A stretch of 64,000 nt of DNA from Clostridium algidicarnis DSM 15099 (GTDB taxonomy: Bacteria; Bacillota; Clostridia; Clostridiales; Clostridiaceae): the NCBI RefSeq assembly GCF_002934235.1, contig NZ_PTIS01000002.1, positions 62,001-126,000 of the forward strand, read 5' to 3'. Below the pieces are notes generated by a model, which was given only the letters and a program-made list of their open reading frames with translations, did no database searches and had not been told where the DNA came from. This document shows, one piece after another, positions 15,475-24,845 of the stretch. The translations under genes and the position numbers were made by a program. Positions within the stretch are counted from its first letter, which is position 1. Each line of letters begins with the position of its first letter.

Positions 15475-16530
15475 ATGAAAGATAAGATAAAAGTTGTTGT
15501 TTTTGGACTTGGATCTATGGGGAGTGGCATTGCTAATATGATATTAAATAAAAAAGGATTTCAAATTGTAGGAGCTATTGATATGGATCCTAGTAAAGTA
15601 GGGAAGATGCTTTATGAGGTTTTAGGTATAGAAGAAAATGAAGATAATTGTTGCATAGTTACAAATGATGCAAATGACGTAATAAAAAAAGGTTTTGCAA
15701 AAGTATGTATAATAGCTACAGCTTCTTTTACAAAGGTAGTATTTCCTTTAATAAAAATGGCAGCACAGGCGGGCATGGATGTAGTAACAACTGCTGAAGA
15801 AATGTCCTATCCAAAAGCTTTAGATAAAGAACTTTCAGAGGAAATGGACAAAATAGCTAAGGAAAACAATGTATCTATACTTGGAACTGGTGTAAATCCT
15901 GGGTTTATAATGGATTTAATGGTTATAATGCTTACAGGAGTTTCTGAATCAGTAGACAATATTAATGTAACTAGAATTAATGACTTAGCCTGTTTTGGAA
16001 AGGCTGTTATGGTAGAACAAGGCATAGGACTTAAAGAAGAAGAGTTTATAAAAGGAGCTAAAGATAACACTGTAGCTGGTCATGTTGGATTCCTACAATC
16101 CTTTGGAATGATTGAAGAAGCTTTTGGTGTTAAATTTAATAACGTTAGGCAGGAAAAAGAGCCTATTCTTACAAAAGTTCCACGATCTACAGATATTGTT
16201 TCTGCTGAAAAAGGAGATGTGGTAGGATGTAGACAACTAGGTTATGCAGATTTAGGAGAAAAGTTATTTATTACAATGGATCATCCTCAACAAATAAAAC
16301 CTGAACTTGAAAATGTTGAAACAGGAGATTATATAGAGGTTAATGGAGTTCCAAAATTAAACCTTCAAATAAAACCAGAAATACCAGGAGGAATTGCAAC
16401 AGTTGCCATATGTGTAAATATGATTCCTTTAGTAATAAACTCAGAGCCAGGTCTTAAAACCATGTTAGACCTTCCAATTCCAAGAGCAATTATTGGAGAT
16501 GTAAGAGATCTTGTAAAAGATGAAAAATAA
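15475..16530 (+). CDS. ord: 2,4-diaminopentanoate dehydrogenase
   Basis: 351 residues from ATG 15475 behind AAGGGAGAGA; an in-frame ATG at 15451 lies before the ribosome site and is less likely. A Rossmann fold begins at residue 4 (VVVFGLGSMGSGIAN). The protein resembles dihydrodipicolinate reductase, as Ord does. It oxidatively deaminates (2R,4S)-2,4-diaminopentanoate to 2-amino-4-oxopentanoate with NAD(P)+, giving the OrtAB substrate. It is the last gene of the operon and is followed by a terminator. In C. sticklandii orr and ord come first, so the gene order here differs. Confidence 0.9.
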   Translation: MKDKIKVVVFGLGSMGSGIANMILNKKGFQIVGAIDMDPSKVGKMLYEVLGIEENEDNCCIVTNDANDVIKKGFAKVCIIATASFTKVVFPLIKMAAQAGMDVVTTAEEMSYPKALDKELSEEMDKIAKENNVSILGTGVNPGFIMDLMVIMLTGVSESVDNINVTRINDLACFGKAVMVEQGIGLKEEEFIKGAKDNTVAGHVGFLQSFGMIEEAFGVKFNNVRQEKEPILTKVPRSTDIVSAEKGDVVGCRQLGYADLGEKLFITMDHPQQIKPELENVETGDYIEVNGVPKLNLQIKPEIPGGIATVAICVNMIPLVINSEPGLKTMLDLPIPRAIIGDVRDLVKDEK

Positions 16531-16577
16531 AATATGAGATATAATTTCAATCTTTTATTGTGACATCTTTCCATATA

Positions 16578-16629
16578 AAAAAGTACACTTACTTTAAGCT
16601 TTTATAGTGTTTTAGTAAGTGTACTTTTT
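16578..16629 (+). terminator. Terminator of the ornithine operon
   Basis: 15-bp stem (AAAAAGTACACTTAC / GTAAGTGTACTTTTT) around a 22-nt loop, ending in five T residues, 48 bases after ord. Confidence 0.85.
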
Positions 16630-16630
16630 A

Positions 16631-16658
16631 TTGACTTTTATAGTTAAGTATATATGAT
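16631..16658 (+). promoter_or_regulatory. Possible promoter for the membrane metalloprotease-like gene
   Basis: TTGACT and TATGAT are separated by 16 bases and lie 22 bases before the start codon; a TATAAT at 16658-16663 overlaps but is too far from the -35. Confidence 0.45.
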
Positions 16659-16680
16659 ATAATTTAATTGAGGTGACACA

Positions 16681-17505
16681 ATGACAGAATCATTACTAAA
16701 AGTGCTTAAGATGACCACAGTGCAAATGGGATATTTTACTGGACTAATTCTTGTTGTAGGACTTATGCTAGGCTTTTTTGAAAAGACTGCAAATACTTTT
16801 ATGCAAAGATCTTTAGGAAGGAAAGGAATATTTATTACAGCTTTTATTGGTACTCCTATCCATGAAATAGGTCATGCCATAATGTGTATAATATTTAATC
16901 ATAAGATTATGGATATAAAACTTTTGAATCTTAAGGATAAAAGTGGAGTACTAGGATATGTTAAGCATAGTTACAATAAAAATAGTTTATACCAAAGGAT
17001 AGGGAACTTGTTCATAGCTTTAGGACCTATATTTAGTGGTACTTCAGTGTTAATATTAGCATTGTACTCTTTTATGCCAGAATCTTTTAGCATATTAAAA
17101 AGATATGTTATCTATGGCATAAACAGTGACAAAATAGATAAAGGTTTAATAGTATCACTATTAAATTTATCAGGAGGACTTTTAAAAAGTGTTTTTAGTG
17201 CTAATAATTTTCAGCACCTAAGCTTTTGGATATTTATAATAGTTGCAATATGTGTATCATCTCATATGGCATTAAGTAAAGCAGATATAGAAAACGGTAA
17301 GGATGGGTTTTTAGTTCTATTTGCATTTATATTTATAGTGAATATAGTTCTTGTATATTTTAGTGTAAATATTACACAATATAAATTACAATTGATTAGA
17401 TATAATGTTTATTTAAGTGTATTTTTAATGATAGCTCTAATGTTTTCCTTATTTAGTTTAGGAATAAGTTTTTTATGTTATTTACTATTTTCTAAAAAAA
17501 GCTAG
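16681..17505 (+). CDS. Integral membrane protein with HEIGH zinc motif (M50-like)
   Basis: 274 residues with about six hydrophobic segments. HEIGH, in GTPIHEIGHAI at about residues 60-70, is a zinc-metalloprotease motif inside or beside a membrane helix. ALGPIFSGT (about 117) recalls the second conserved region of site-2-type or M50B-like peptidases. The gene stands alone between two transcription units, with GAGGTG before the ATG. Substrate and role are unknown. Distant relation to site-2 proteases is inference from the motif, the membrane setting and the GP block. Confidence 0.6.
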   Translation: MTESLLKVLKMTTVQMGYFTGLILVVGLMLGFFEKTANTFMQRSLGRKGIFITAFIGTPIHEIGHAIMCIIFNHKIMDIKLLNLKDKSGVLGYVKHSYNKNSLYQRIGNLFIALGPIFSGTSVLILALYSFMPESFSILKRYVIYGINSDKIDKGLIVSLLNLSGGLLKSVFSANNFQHLSFWIFIIVAICVSSHMALSKADIENGKDGFLVLFAFIFIVNIVLVYFSVNITQYKLQLIRYNVYLSVFLMIALMFSLFSLGISFLCYLLFSKKS

Positions 17506-17645
17506 TGTGGTAAACTAGGAGATGAGATTTTACTTTTGATATAATATTAAACTGTATCATATTAAATTCAATTAAAATTAAAAAACACTATTCATGGATA
17601 AGTTAAACAAAGATAATATTAAAATAAGAAAGGATGATTTATTAG

Positions 17646-19625
17646 ATGAATATCGATAAATTAACTATTGACACAATAAGAGTTATTTCAGCAGAGGCTA
17701 TACAAAAAGCAAATTCTGGTCATCCAGGATTACCACTTGGTTGCGCTCCAATGGCTTATACATTGTGGGCTAAACATTTAAAACATAACCCTAAAAATTC
17801 AAACTGGATTGATAGAGATAGATTTGTGCTTTCAGCAGGTCATGGATCAATGCTTATTTATTCACTACTTAATATTTTTGGATATGATGTAAGCATGGAG
17901 GATATAAAGAATTTTAGACAGTATGGAAGTAAGACTGCAGGACATCCAGAATACAAGCATATAGATGGAGTTGAAACAACTACAGGACCTTTAGGTCAAG
18001 GAATATGTAATGCTGTAGGTATGGCTATTTCAGAAGCTTATCTTGCAGAAAAGTTTAATAAAGAAGGATTTAATGTTGTAGATCATTATACCTATACTAT
18101 AGCTGGAGATGGCTGCTTAATGGAAGGTATTTCAAGTGAAGCATCATCCCTTGCAGGAACTTTAGAGCTTGGTAAGCTTATTATGTTATATGATTCTAAC
18201 AATATATCAATAGAAGGTGATACCGATATCGCTTTTAGAGAAGATGTAGCTAAAAGATACGATGCTTATGGATGGCAAGTAATAAATGTAGCAGATGGTA
18301 ATAACGTTAAAGAAATAAGTAAAGCTATAGAAGAAGCTAAAAAAGAGAAAAAGAAACCAAGTATAATAATAGTTAAAAATATAATAGGTTTTGGATGTGC
18401 TGCTAAGCAAGGAAAGGCATCAGCTCATGGAGAACCTTTAGGTGAAGATAACATAAATGCAATGAAAGAAGGTTTTGGTTGGAAGCATGAACCATTTACT
18501 GTACCAGAAGAAGTTAAAGAGAACATGGAGAGCTTTAATAAAGATGCAGCAGCTAAAGAAAAAGCTTGGAATGATTTATTTGAATCATACAAGAATGCTT
18601 ATCCTGAACTTGCAAAAGAATGGGATACTTGGTTTAACGGAAAGTTATCCACAGACATATTAAATGATAAGGATTTTTGGAGCTTTGATAAGCCTATGGC
18701 AACAAGGGAATCTTCAGGAATACTTATTAATAGGTTGACTAAACTTATTCCAAATCTTATTGGGGGATCAGCAGACCTTGCACCTTCAAATAAGACTTAT
18801 ATGAAAGATAGAGGAGATTTCTCAGCAGAAGACAGAAGTGGGGCAAACTTACACTTTGGAGTGAGAGAGCATGCTATGGCTGCTATAGGAAATGGTATAT
18901 ACTTACACGGAGGACTTAGAGTTTTTGTATCTACATTCTTTGTGTTTAGTGATTATATGAAGGGCGCTATGAGACTTTCAGCTATTATGGGACTTCCAAT
19001 AACTTATGTACTTACACATGATAGCATAGGAGTAGGAGAAGATGGACCTACACATGAGCCTATAGAACATTTAGCTGCTTTAAGAAGTATGCCTAATATG
19101 ACTGTATTTAGACCAGCAGACTCTAAAGAGACAGCTGCAGGATGGTATTTATCCTTAACTAAGGAAGATGGTCCTGTATCCCTTGTACTTACAAGACAAA
19201 AGCTACCTCTTTATGATAACACAGGTAAAGAAGCATTAAAGGGAGCATATATCCTTAAGGATTCAATAAAAGAGGTTCCAGATATGATATTAATGGCCTC
19301 AGGATCTGAAGTAGAGCTTATTTATAAAGCAGCAGAAGAACTAAAGAAAAACAATATTGATGCTAGAGTTGTAAGCGTACCTTCATTTGAATTATTTGAA
19401 GCACAAAGCAGTGAATATAAGGAATCTATATTCCCTAGAAGCGTAAGATCAAGAATTGCAGTAGAAGCTGCAACTTCCTTTGGTTGGCATAAATATGTTG
19501 GACTTGATGGAGATGTAATATCAATAGATCATTTTGGAGCATCAGGAAAAGCAGAAGTTTTATTCGAAACCTTTGGATTTACAGTTGATAACGTAGTTAA
19601 AAAGGCTTTAGAATTAAAAAAATAG
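17646..19625 (+). CDS. tkt: Transketolase
   Basis: 659 residues, full length. Motifs include SGHPGLPLGCAPMAYTLW, the thiamine-diphosphate motif GDGCLMEGISSEA..DSNNISIEGD, GPLGQG, and the C-terminal HDSIGVGEDGPTHEPIEH loop. Transketolase moves two-carbon units in the non-oxidative pentose-phosphate pathway in the cytosol. ATG follows GAAAGGATG. The gene appears monocistronic, and a bidirectional terminator separates it from the convergent TPR gene. Fermentative clostridia depend on it for pentose metabolism and erythrose-4-phosphate supply. Confidence 0.97.
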   Translation: MNIDKLTIDTIRVISAEAIQKANSGHPGLPLGCAPMAYTLWAKHLKHNPKNSNWIDRDRFVLSAGHGSMLIYSLLNIFGYDVSMEDIKNFRQYGSKTAGHPEYKHIDGVETTTGPLGQGICNAVGMAISEAYLAEKFNKEGFNVVDHYTYTIAGDGCLMEGISSEASSLAGTLELGKLIMLYDSNNISIEGDTDIAFREDVAKRYDAYGWQVINVADGNNVKEISKAIEEAKKEKKKPSIIIVKNIIGFGCAAKQGKASAHGEPLGEDNINAMKEGFGWKHEPFTVPEEVKENMESFNKDAAAKEKAWNDLFESYKNAYPELAKEWDTWFNGKLSTDILNDKDFWSFDKPMATRESSGILINRLTKLIPNLIGGSADLAPSNKTYMKDRGDFSAEDRSGANLHFGVREHAMAAIGNGIYLHGGLRVFVSTFFVFSDYMKGAMRLSAIMGLPITYVLTHDSIGVGEDGPTHEPIEHLAALRSMPNMTVFRPADSKETAAGWYLSLTKEDGPVSLVLTRQKLPLYDNTGKEALKGAYILKDSIKEVPDMILMASGSEVELIYKAAEELKKNNIDARVVSVPSFELFEAQSSEYKESIFPRSVRSRIAVEAATSFGWHKYVGLDGDVISIDHFGASGKAEVLFETFGFTVDNVVKKALELKK

Positions 19626-19647
19626 GATTTTTATAATAAAAAAGTTT

Positions 19648-19692
19648 AATTAAAAGGACTATATTGATTATTTCAAGATAGTCCTTTTAATT
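19648..19692. terminator. Bidirectional terminator between tkt and the TPR gene
   Basis: Perfect 15-bp stem (AATTAAAAGGACTAT / ATAGTCCTTTTAATT), A-rich and T-rich at its two ends, between convergent genes. Confidence 0.8.
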
Positions 19693-19696
19693 TCAA

Positions 19697-20599
19697 TTAA
19701 TTTTCTGATTGGTCTTGGGTATGTAAATCATCTAAGTTATTTGAATCATCTGGGTTGTTTGGTTCATCTATACTTTTTAATTCAATTAAACTATTTATTT
19801 CATTTAATTTATTCTTAATGATTTCCTCGTTTATATTAGACATAAATGAAACCTTTTTACTTAAAGCAATTTCTAATAGTTTTTTAGCCTCAGCTATTTC
19901 TCCCATTTCTATTTTTATAAGGGCATAATAATAATAAGCCTCAGGAAAAGCTACATCAGGAACTATTTTTGAATAGATTTTTTCAGCTTCCTCATATTCA
20001 GAAAGGAAGTAGTGAGTTTGAGCCATATTATCCTTTATTACATCATCGTCTTCATCGTATAATAAAGCCTCTTCATTAAAAGTCTTAGCCTTTTTGTAAT
20101 TTCCATTAGAAATATAGTAATATCCAAGGACCTCGTATACAACGGAATTTAGGTAATTAGGCTTTAAATCTTCTGCTATTTTTATAGCTTCAGGAATTCT
20201 TCCTTGCTTCCATCTTAAAAGACTAAGATTAAGAAGAGAACTATATTTAATTTGAGGTAACTTATCATCAAGTTCTACAGCTTTTTCTAAGTAAGGTTCT
20301 GATTCTGTAATTTTCCCATCTCGAAGTAATAAGTAGCCATAGGATGATATAAAGTTAGCCTTTGCATTTTTAGAGTTTGCAGCCTTTTTAAAATAAGTTA
20401 GAGCCTTTTCTTTATCACCTTTTTTATAAGCATTACCTCCTGCTGTTGCATATATAGCAGGTAGACTTTTATATATTAAATATAAAAAGTACACAGCTAA
20501 TAGTATTTTACCTACAAGGGGATATCCCATATATATAGATGAAAATATTATTATAGCAAAGACTAGGTCGGGGAGTATTTTAGTTAACTTTGTTTTCAT
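19697..20599 (-). CDS. Membrane-anchored TPR-repeat protein
   Basis: 300 residues. Two hydrophobic helices near the N-terminus (about 8-45) anchor it. Then come about five tetratricopeptide-type repeats (for example GDKEKALTYFKKAA, GNYKKAKTFNEEAL, SEYEEAEKIYSKI). The tail is low-complexity and rich in D, N, P, E (about 270-300, DEPNNPDDSNNLDD). TPR domains bind other proteins, but no partner is evident. ATG follows GGAGGAT. It has its own promoter region next to the divergent gerA operon; a link to germination cannot be shown. Confidence 0.75.
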   Translation of the reverse strand: MKTKLTKILPDLVFAIIIFSSIYMGYPLVGKILLAVYFLYLIYKSLPAIYATAGGNAYKKGDKEKALTYFKKAANSKNAKANFISSYGYLLLRDGKITESEPYLEKAVELDDKLPQIKYSSLLNLSLLRWKQGRIPEAIKIAEDLKPNYLNSVVYEVLGYYYISNGNYKKAKTFNEEALLYDEDDDVIKDNMAQTHYFLSEYEEAEKIYSKIVPDVAFPEAYYYYALIKIEMGEIAEAKKLLEIALSKKVSFMSNINEEIIKNKLNEINSLIELKSIDEPNNPDDSNNLDDLHTQDQSEN

Positions 20600-20786
20600 A
20601 TTATCCTCCGTTAAATATTATTTTTAGATACACAAGCATTAAATACATTAATCTTATACATAAAGTTTAAATTATATATTCTAATAATAATACCATGTTA
20701 ACAGTAGATTTTGAATACGATAATAACATTAAATGAATATATTTAGTATTTTTGAAGACAATATAATAAATTAGATAAGTAATTAT

Positions 20787-22331
20787 ATGAGGAGATGGCC
20801 AAGAGATATAGATAATAAGGATAGTAATAGTTTAAAAGAAGATATAGGTAAGTATTATTTAACAAAACCATTACAAGAAAACATAAATTTATTCAAAAAT
20901 AACATATTAAAACTAGATGATACTGTTATTTATAGGGAATTTAAAAATAAGAAGGGTGATTTAAAGTTTTGCCTAATTTTTATAGATGGTATGTCGGATA
21001 GGGAAATTATAAATGAAAATATAGTATTGCCACTAATGAAAGAAGATCTTAATGATCAACTAAACAACATAGTAGATTACGTAAAGGAAGAAGTATTAAT
21101 AATAGATGATGTAATTAAGACTGATGAAATCGAAAAGATTTTAAAGTCTTTACTATATGGGGATACTTTATTGCTTGTAGATGGCTTTAATGAAGGTCTC
21201 CTTCTTAATACTAAAGGCTGGCAAACTAGGGCTATAGCAGAACCACCCTCTGAAACAGTGGTGAAGGGACCAAGAGAAGGATTTAATGAATCTTTAAATG
21301 TAAACACGTCTTTAATAAGAAGAAAGATTAATTCTCCAAGTTTAAAGTTTCAACGTAAAGAAATAGGTGTTAGAACAAATACTAAGATTTGCATTATATA
21401 CATGGAGGGCATAGTAAACACTAAAATATTAGAAGAACTAACAAATAGGTTAGACAAGATAGATATAGAGGGGGTTTTTGGCACAGGGCAAATACAAGAA
21501 CTTATAAGTGACAGTCCTTTATCACCTTTTAAGACCATCGGAAATACAGAAAGACCAGATGTTGTAGCATCTAAATTATTGCAAGGTAGAATAGCTATAT
21601 TATGTGACGGATCACCTATGGCAATAACCTTACCTTATTTATTTATAGAACATTTTCAAATAAATGAAGATTACTATGATAATTTTATTTATGCATCTAT
21701 AAATAGGATTTTAAGGGTAGTAGCATTCATTATTACTGTAGCTACACCAGGGGTTTATGTTGCATTTATTGCATTTCATAAAGAGCTTATACCGACTAAA
21801 CTCGCACTAAGTATATACGCAGCAAAGCAAGGTGTACCATTGCCTACAGTAATAGAAACCTTACTTATGATTATTGTTTTTGAAATAATAAGAGAGGCTG
21901 GATTAAGGCTACCTAAACATATAGGGGCTGCAGTGAGTATTGTAGGAGCACTAGTTCTAGGAGATGCTGCTGTTAATGCTAAGTTTGTAAGCGCACCTAT
22001 AGTAATTGTAACTGCTATTGCAGGTATATGTGAACTTATATTATATGAAATGAACTCAGGTATAATTATTTCAAGGTTTATATTTTTGATTTTAGCATCA
22101 CTTTTAGGTCTATATGGAGTTATATTTGCTAGCATGGGTCTTATATTACATTTAATGTCTATAAAAAGTTTTGGGATACCTTATATGTTAAACCTCATAG
22201 ATTTAGATAAATATAATATAAGAGATGCTGGCATAAGGGCACCTTGGTGGCTGTTAAAGTATAGAACTAAATTCATTGCTAGAGATAAAGTGAGAAGCAA
22301 AAATTATATTAATAGAAGGAATAGAGAATGA
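20787..22331 (+). CDS. gerA: Spore germination protein, GerA family subunit A
   Basis: 514 residues. A soluble N-terminal domain of about 290 residues (with GTGQIQELISDSPLSPFKT and ERPDVVASKLLQGR) precedes five or so membrane segments (about 310-470). This is the architecture of GerAA/GerKA in the inner spore membrane, where A, B and C subunits form nutrient receptors; recent work treats the A subunit as a channel. The ribosome site before ATG 20787 is weak. TGAATA boxes at 20712 and 20734 resemble forespore sigma-G -35 elements, but the matching -10 boxes are poor. It overlaps gerC by 4 bases. Confidence 0.92.
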   Translation: MRRWPRDIDNKDSNSLKEDIGKYYLTKPLQENINLFKNNILKLDDTVIYREFKNKKGDLKFCLIFIDGMSDREIINENIVLPLMKEDLNDQLNNIVDYVKEEVLIIDDVIKTDEIEKILKSLLYGDTLLLVDGFNEGLLLNTKGWQTRAIAEPPSETVVKGPREGFNESLNVNTSLIRRKINSPSLKFQRKEIGVRTNTKICIIYMEGIVNTKILEELTNRLDKIDIEGVFGTGQIQELISDSPLSPFKTIGNTERPDVVASKLLQGRIAILCDGSPMAITLPYLFIEHFQINEDYYDNFIYASINRILRVVAFIITVATPGVYVAFIAFHKELIPTKLALSIYAAKQGVPLPTVIETLLMIIVFEIIREAGLRLPKHIGAAVSIVGALVLGDAAVNAKFVSAPIVIVTAIAGICELILYEMNSGIIISRFIFLILASLLGLYGVIFASMGLILHLMSIKSFGIPYMLNLIDLDKYNIRDAGIRAPWWLLKYRTKFIARDKVRSKNYINRRNRE

Positions 22332-23479
22332 AAAAGTATTTAAATGTAAGTGTTGTTTTGCTTTTTATGGTGGCCTTTACTACAGTTTTTTGCGGGTGCT
22401 GGGATTATATTGAGATGACTGATGTGAAATATTTAGCTGGAATGGCAATAGATAGGGATAAGGTTACGGATGAATATATACTAACCTTTGAGGTATTAGA
22501 AGCATCGACAAGTTCAAAGTCAATAAGTTCTAATATAGTTGAAGGTAGAGGTAAAACTATACATGAATCACTTAGAAGTGCCATTGGTAAGGCAGGTAAG
22601 ATGCTTCAGGTATCACACGCTAAGGTGGTTATAGTTAGCGCGGATATTGCAAGTGAAGGTATAACTCCAGTTCTGGATTTAATAGATAGAGATGTGGAAG
22701 TACGAGATGATATGTGGATTTTAATATCAGATATGGATACAGCTTCAGAAATACTCAGTAAAGAGAAAAAAGGAGATGAAATAATATCCTATGAGATATC
22801 TTCAGCTGTTGCAAATTCAAATAAAATAGGAACCTACTTGAAGATGGAAACTTTTAAGGTTCTAGAAGCCGTATCAAACAAGGGACTTTCAGCCACAGCT
22901 CCTATGATTAAAATAGACAAAGATAATAAAAACTTAAATTTTCATATATTTGGAACAGCGATATTTAAAACTGACAAGATGGTGGGCAAATTAAATGAAG
23001 ATGAAACTATGATCTTAAACCTTCTAAAAGAAGACGAATTAAAGTTTGTACTTCCAATGGAACTAGGGAAAAATAAAACTATAACTATAGATATAATAAA
23101 GGGTAATAAAAAGATAATTCCTAAAGTAAAAGAAGGTAAAATAGTTGTGGATGTGAATATAGATATAGATACAAGTTTATCTGAATTAGCATCAACTGGA
23201 ATAAACTACATCTCTAAAGATGAAAGAGAAAAGTTAAAAAAACAGGCAGAAAAATATGTGGAAAATAGTTGCAAAGAGTTAATAGAAGATCTTCAAAAAG
23301 ATTATAAAAGTGACATAATAGGATTTGGAGATATATTAAAAAAGAAAAAACCTAATGAATGGAGAAAGATTCAAGATAACTGGCAAGAGGCTTTTCAAAA
23401 TATAGATACTAATTTTAGAGTAAATATAAATATTAAATATAGTGGAATAACTAATAAAAATATAGAAGTAGGAGATTAA
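22328..23479 (+). CDS. gerC: Spore germination protein, GerC-family lipoprotein
   Basis: 383 residues. The signal peptide ends at a lipobox-like GCWD (cysteine about residue 25); CWDYIEMTD is the conserved start of mature GerC proteins. It is followed by the Ger(x)C domains. The protein is lipid-anchored on the outer face of the inner spore membrane. ATGA overlap with the A gene shows translational coupling. The gene order is A-C-x-B, common in clostridia, where Bacillus usually has A-B-C. Confidence 0.92.
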   Translation: MKKYLNVSVVLLFMVAFTTVFCGCWDYIEMTDVKYLAGMAIDRDKVTDEYILTFEVLEASTSSKSISSNIVEGRGKTIHESLRSAIGKAGKMLQVSHAKVVIVSADIASEGITPVLDLIDRDVEVRDDMWILISDMDTASEILSKEKKGDEIISYEISSAVANSNKIGTYLKMETFKVLEAVSNKGLSATAPMIKIDKDNKNLNFHIFGTAIFKTDKMVGKLNEDETMILNLLKEDELKFVLPMELGKNKTITIDIIKGNKKIIPKVKEGKIVVDVNIDIDTSLSELASTGINYISKDEREKLKKQAEKYVENSCKELIEDLQKDYKSDIIGFGDILKKKKPNEWRKIQDNWQEAFQNIDTNFRVNINIKYSGITNKNIEVGD

Positions 23480-23480
23480 T

Positions 23481-23705
23481 ATGATTTTTTTAGTGCTAGG
23501 ATGCTACATTTTAATATGTAGCAGTGACTTACTGTATTTAAAGAGTAATAATTTAAAAAAAGAAATATTAGTATATATTGCTATACTGTCCATAAGTGTT
23601 ATAATCAGCTCTTTAATTTCTTTAAAGGTTAAGATACCAAATGCTATGGTGTATCTTGGCAAGGTTTTTAGCATATTAAAGAATATGTTAGGAGGGTTTT
23701 TATGA
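23481..23705 (+). CDS. Small two-helix membrane protein in the ger operon (D-subunit-like)
   Basis: 74 residues, almost entirely hydrophobic, with two membrane helices (about 1-17 and 29-48) joined by KSNNLKKE. It starts one base after gerC ends and overlaps gerB by 4 bases (ATGA), so it is a real, coupled gene. Small two-helix D proteins of this size are known from Bacillus ger operons and modulate receptor activity. Assignment to that group is by size, topology and position, not by recognisable sequence. Confidence 0.7.
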   Translation: MIFLVLGCYILICSSDLLYLKSNNLKKEILVYIAILSISVIISSLISLKVKIPNAMVYLGKVFSILKNMLGGFL

Positions 23706-24796
23706 AGAAAGAAGTTATATCTAATAAACAAATGCAAATTCTTATATTTTTCTATACTATAGGGGGATATCTGCTCTTTAGTATGGGAGGAAGCTTAAAA
23801 CAGGATGCATGGATAGCCTCTATTATAGCTATAGTACTTTCCCTACCTATTATGATTATGTATAGTAGAACAATGAACCTATATCCAGGAAAAAATTTAT
23901 TTGATATAGTCGAAATACTATTTGGAAAGGTTTTTGGAAAAGTTATAAGCATAATTTTCATTTTACATATATTCTTATTAGGAGCTTACATATTAAGGGA
24001 CTTTATTGACTTTATTAAATTAACAGCTCTTCCTAATACTCCTTCAGCAATTTTAATGATGTGCATTGGAATTTTGAGTATATGGATGTTAAAGGAGGGC
24101 ATTGAAGTTCTATCTGCATGGGCTCAGTTTTTCATAAGAATTATACTAGTATTTGTGATTTTAGTGTGGGTGTTATTAATACCTCAAATGGATATTACAA
24201 ATCTACAACCGATTTTCTACAGCGGACTAAAGGATATAGCAAAAGTAAGCTTTAAGTTAATTAGTTTTCCCTTTAGTGAAATATTTTTATTTATGCTATT
24301 TTTTGATTACTTAGATCATACTTCAGAGAGTAAAAATATATTTTTAAAGCCAGTAATTATAGGTGGAATAGTTGTGGTAATAACTACCATGATAAATATA
24401 ATGTTATTAGGAGGAGAGGAGTATTCTTCCTTATATTATGCAGGGTATGAGGGTATAAAAAGATTACAATTAAATGGAGAGTTTCAAAGGATAGAAATAG
24501 CAGTTTCTATAGCATTTACTATAATACAGTTCCTTGAAGTGAGTTTTTGTGTACTTGGAGTTTCTAAAGGAGTTACTAAATTATTTAATCTAAAAAGTTA
24601 TAGAGATATTTTAATACCTATAGTTCTTTTAATGATGAATTTTGCTTATATAATGTTTAATAGTATAATGGAATCTATGGAGTTTACCAGTGAGTTATGG
24701 CCATCATATGCCCTTTTAGTACAGATTATAATTCCATTTATAATATTTATAGTGGCTTTATTAAAGAAGAGATATTCAGCTAATAAGAAAGTTTAA
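23702..24796 (+). CDS. gerB: Spore germination protein, GerB-family permease subunit
   Basis: 364 residues with about ten membrane segments. ISNKQMQILIFFYTIGGYLL at the N-terminus is the typical GerAB/endospore germination permease start, and the family belongs to the amino acid-polyamine-organocation superfamily. The B subunit binds the germinant. It begins inside the stop of the small D-like gene. It completes a four-gene A-C-D-B operon; no clear terminator was seen after it. Confidence 0.92.
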   Translation: MKKEVISNKQMQILIFFYTIGGYLLFSMGGSLKQDAWIASIIAIVLSLPIMIMYSRTMNLYPGKNLFDIVEILFGKVFGKVISIIFILHIFLLGAYILRDFIDFIKLTALPNTPSAILMMCIGILSIWMLKEGIEVLSAWAQFFIRIILVFVILVWVLLIPQMDITNLQPIFYSGLKDIAKVSFKLISFPFSEIFLFMLFFDYLDHTSESKNIFLKPVIIGGIVVVITTMINIMLLGGEEYSSLYYAGYEGIKRLQLNGEFQRIEIAVSIAFTIIQFLEVSFCVLGVSKGVTKLFNLKSYRDILIPIVLLMMNFAYIMFNSIMESMEFTSELWPSYALLVQIIIPFIIFIVALLKKRYSANKKV

Positions 24797-24845
24797 TGGA
24801 AATGGTGTATAATGTATATATATTATATGGAAAGGATCTGTGTAC

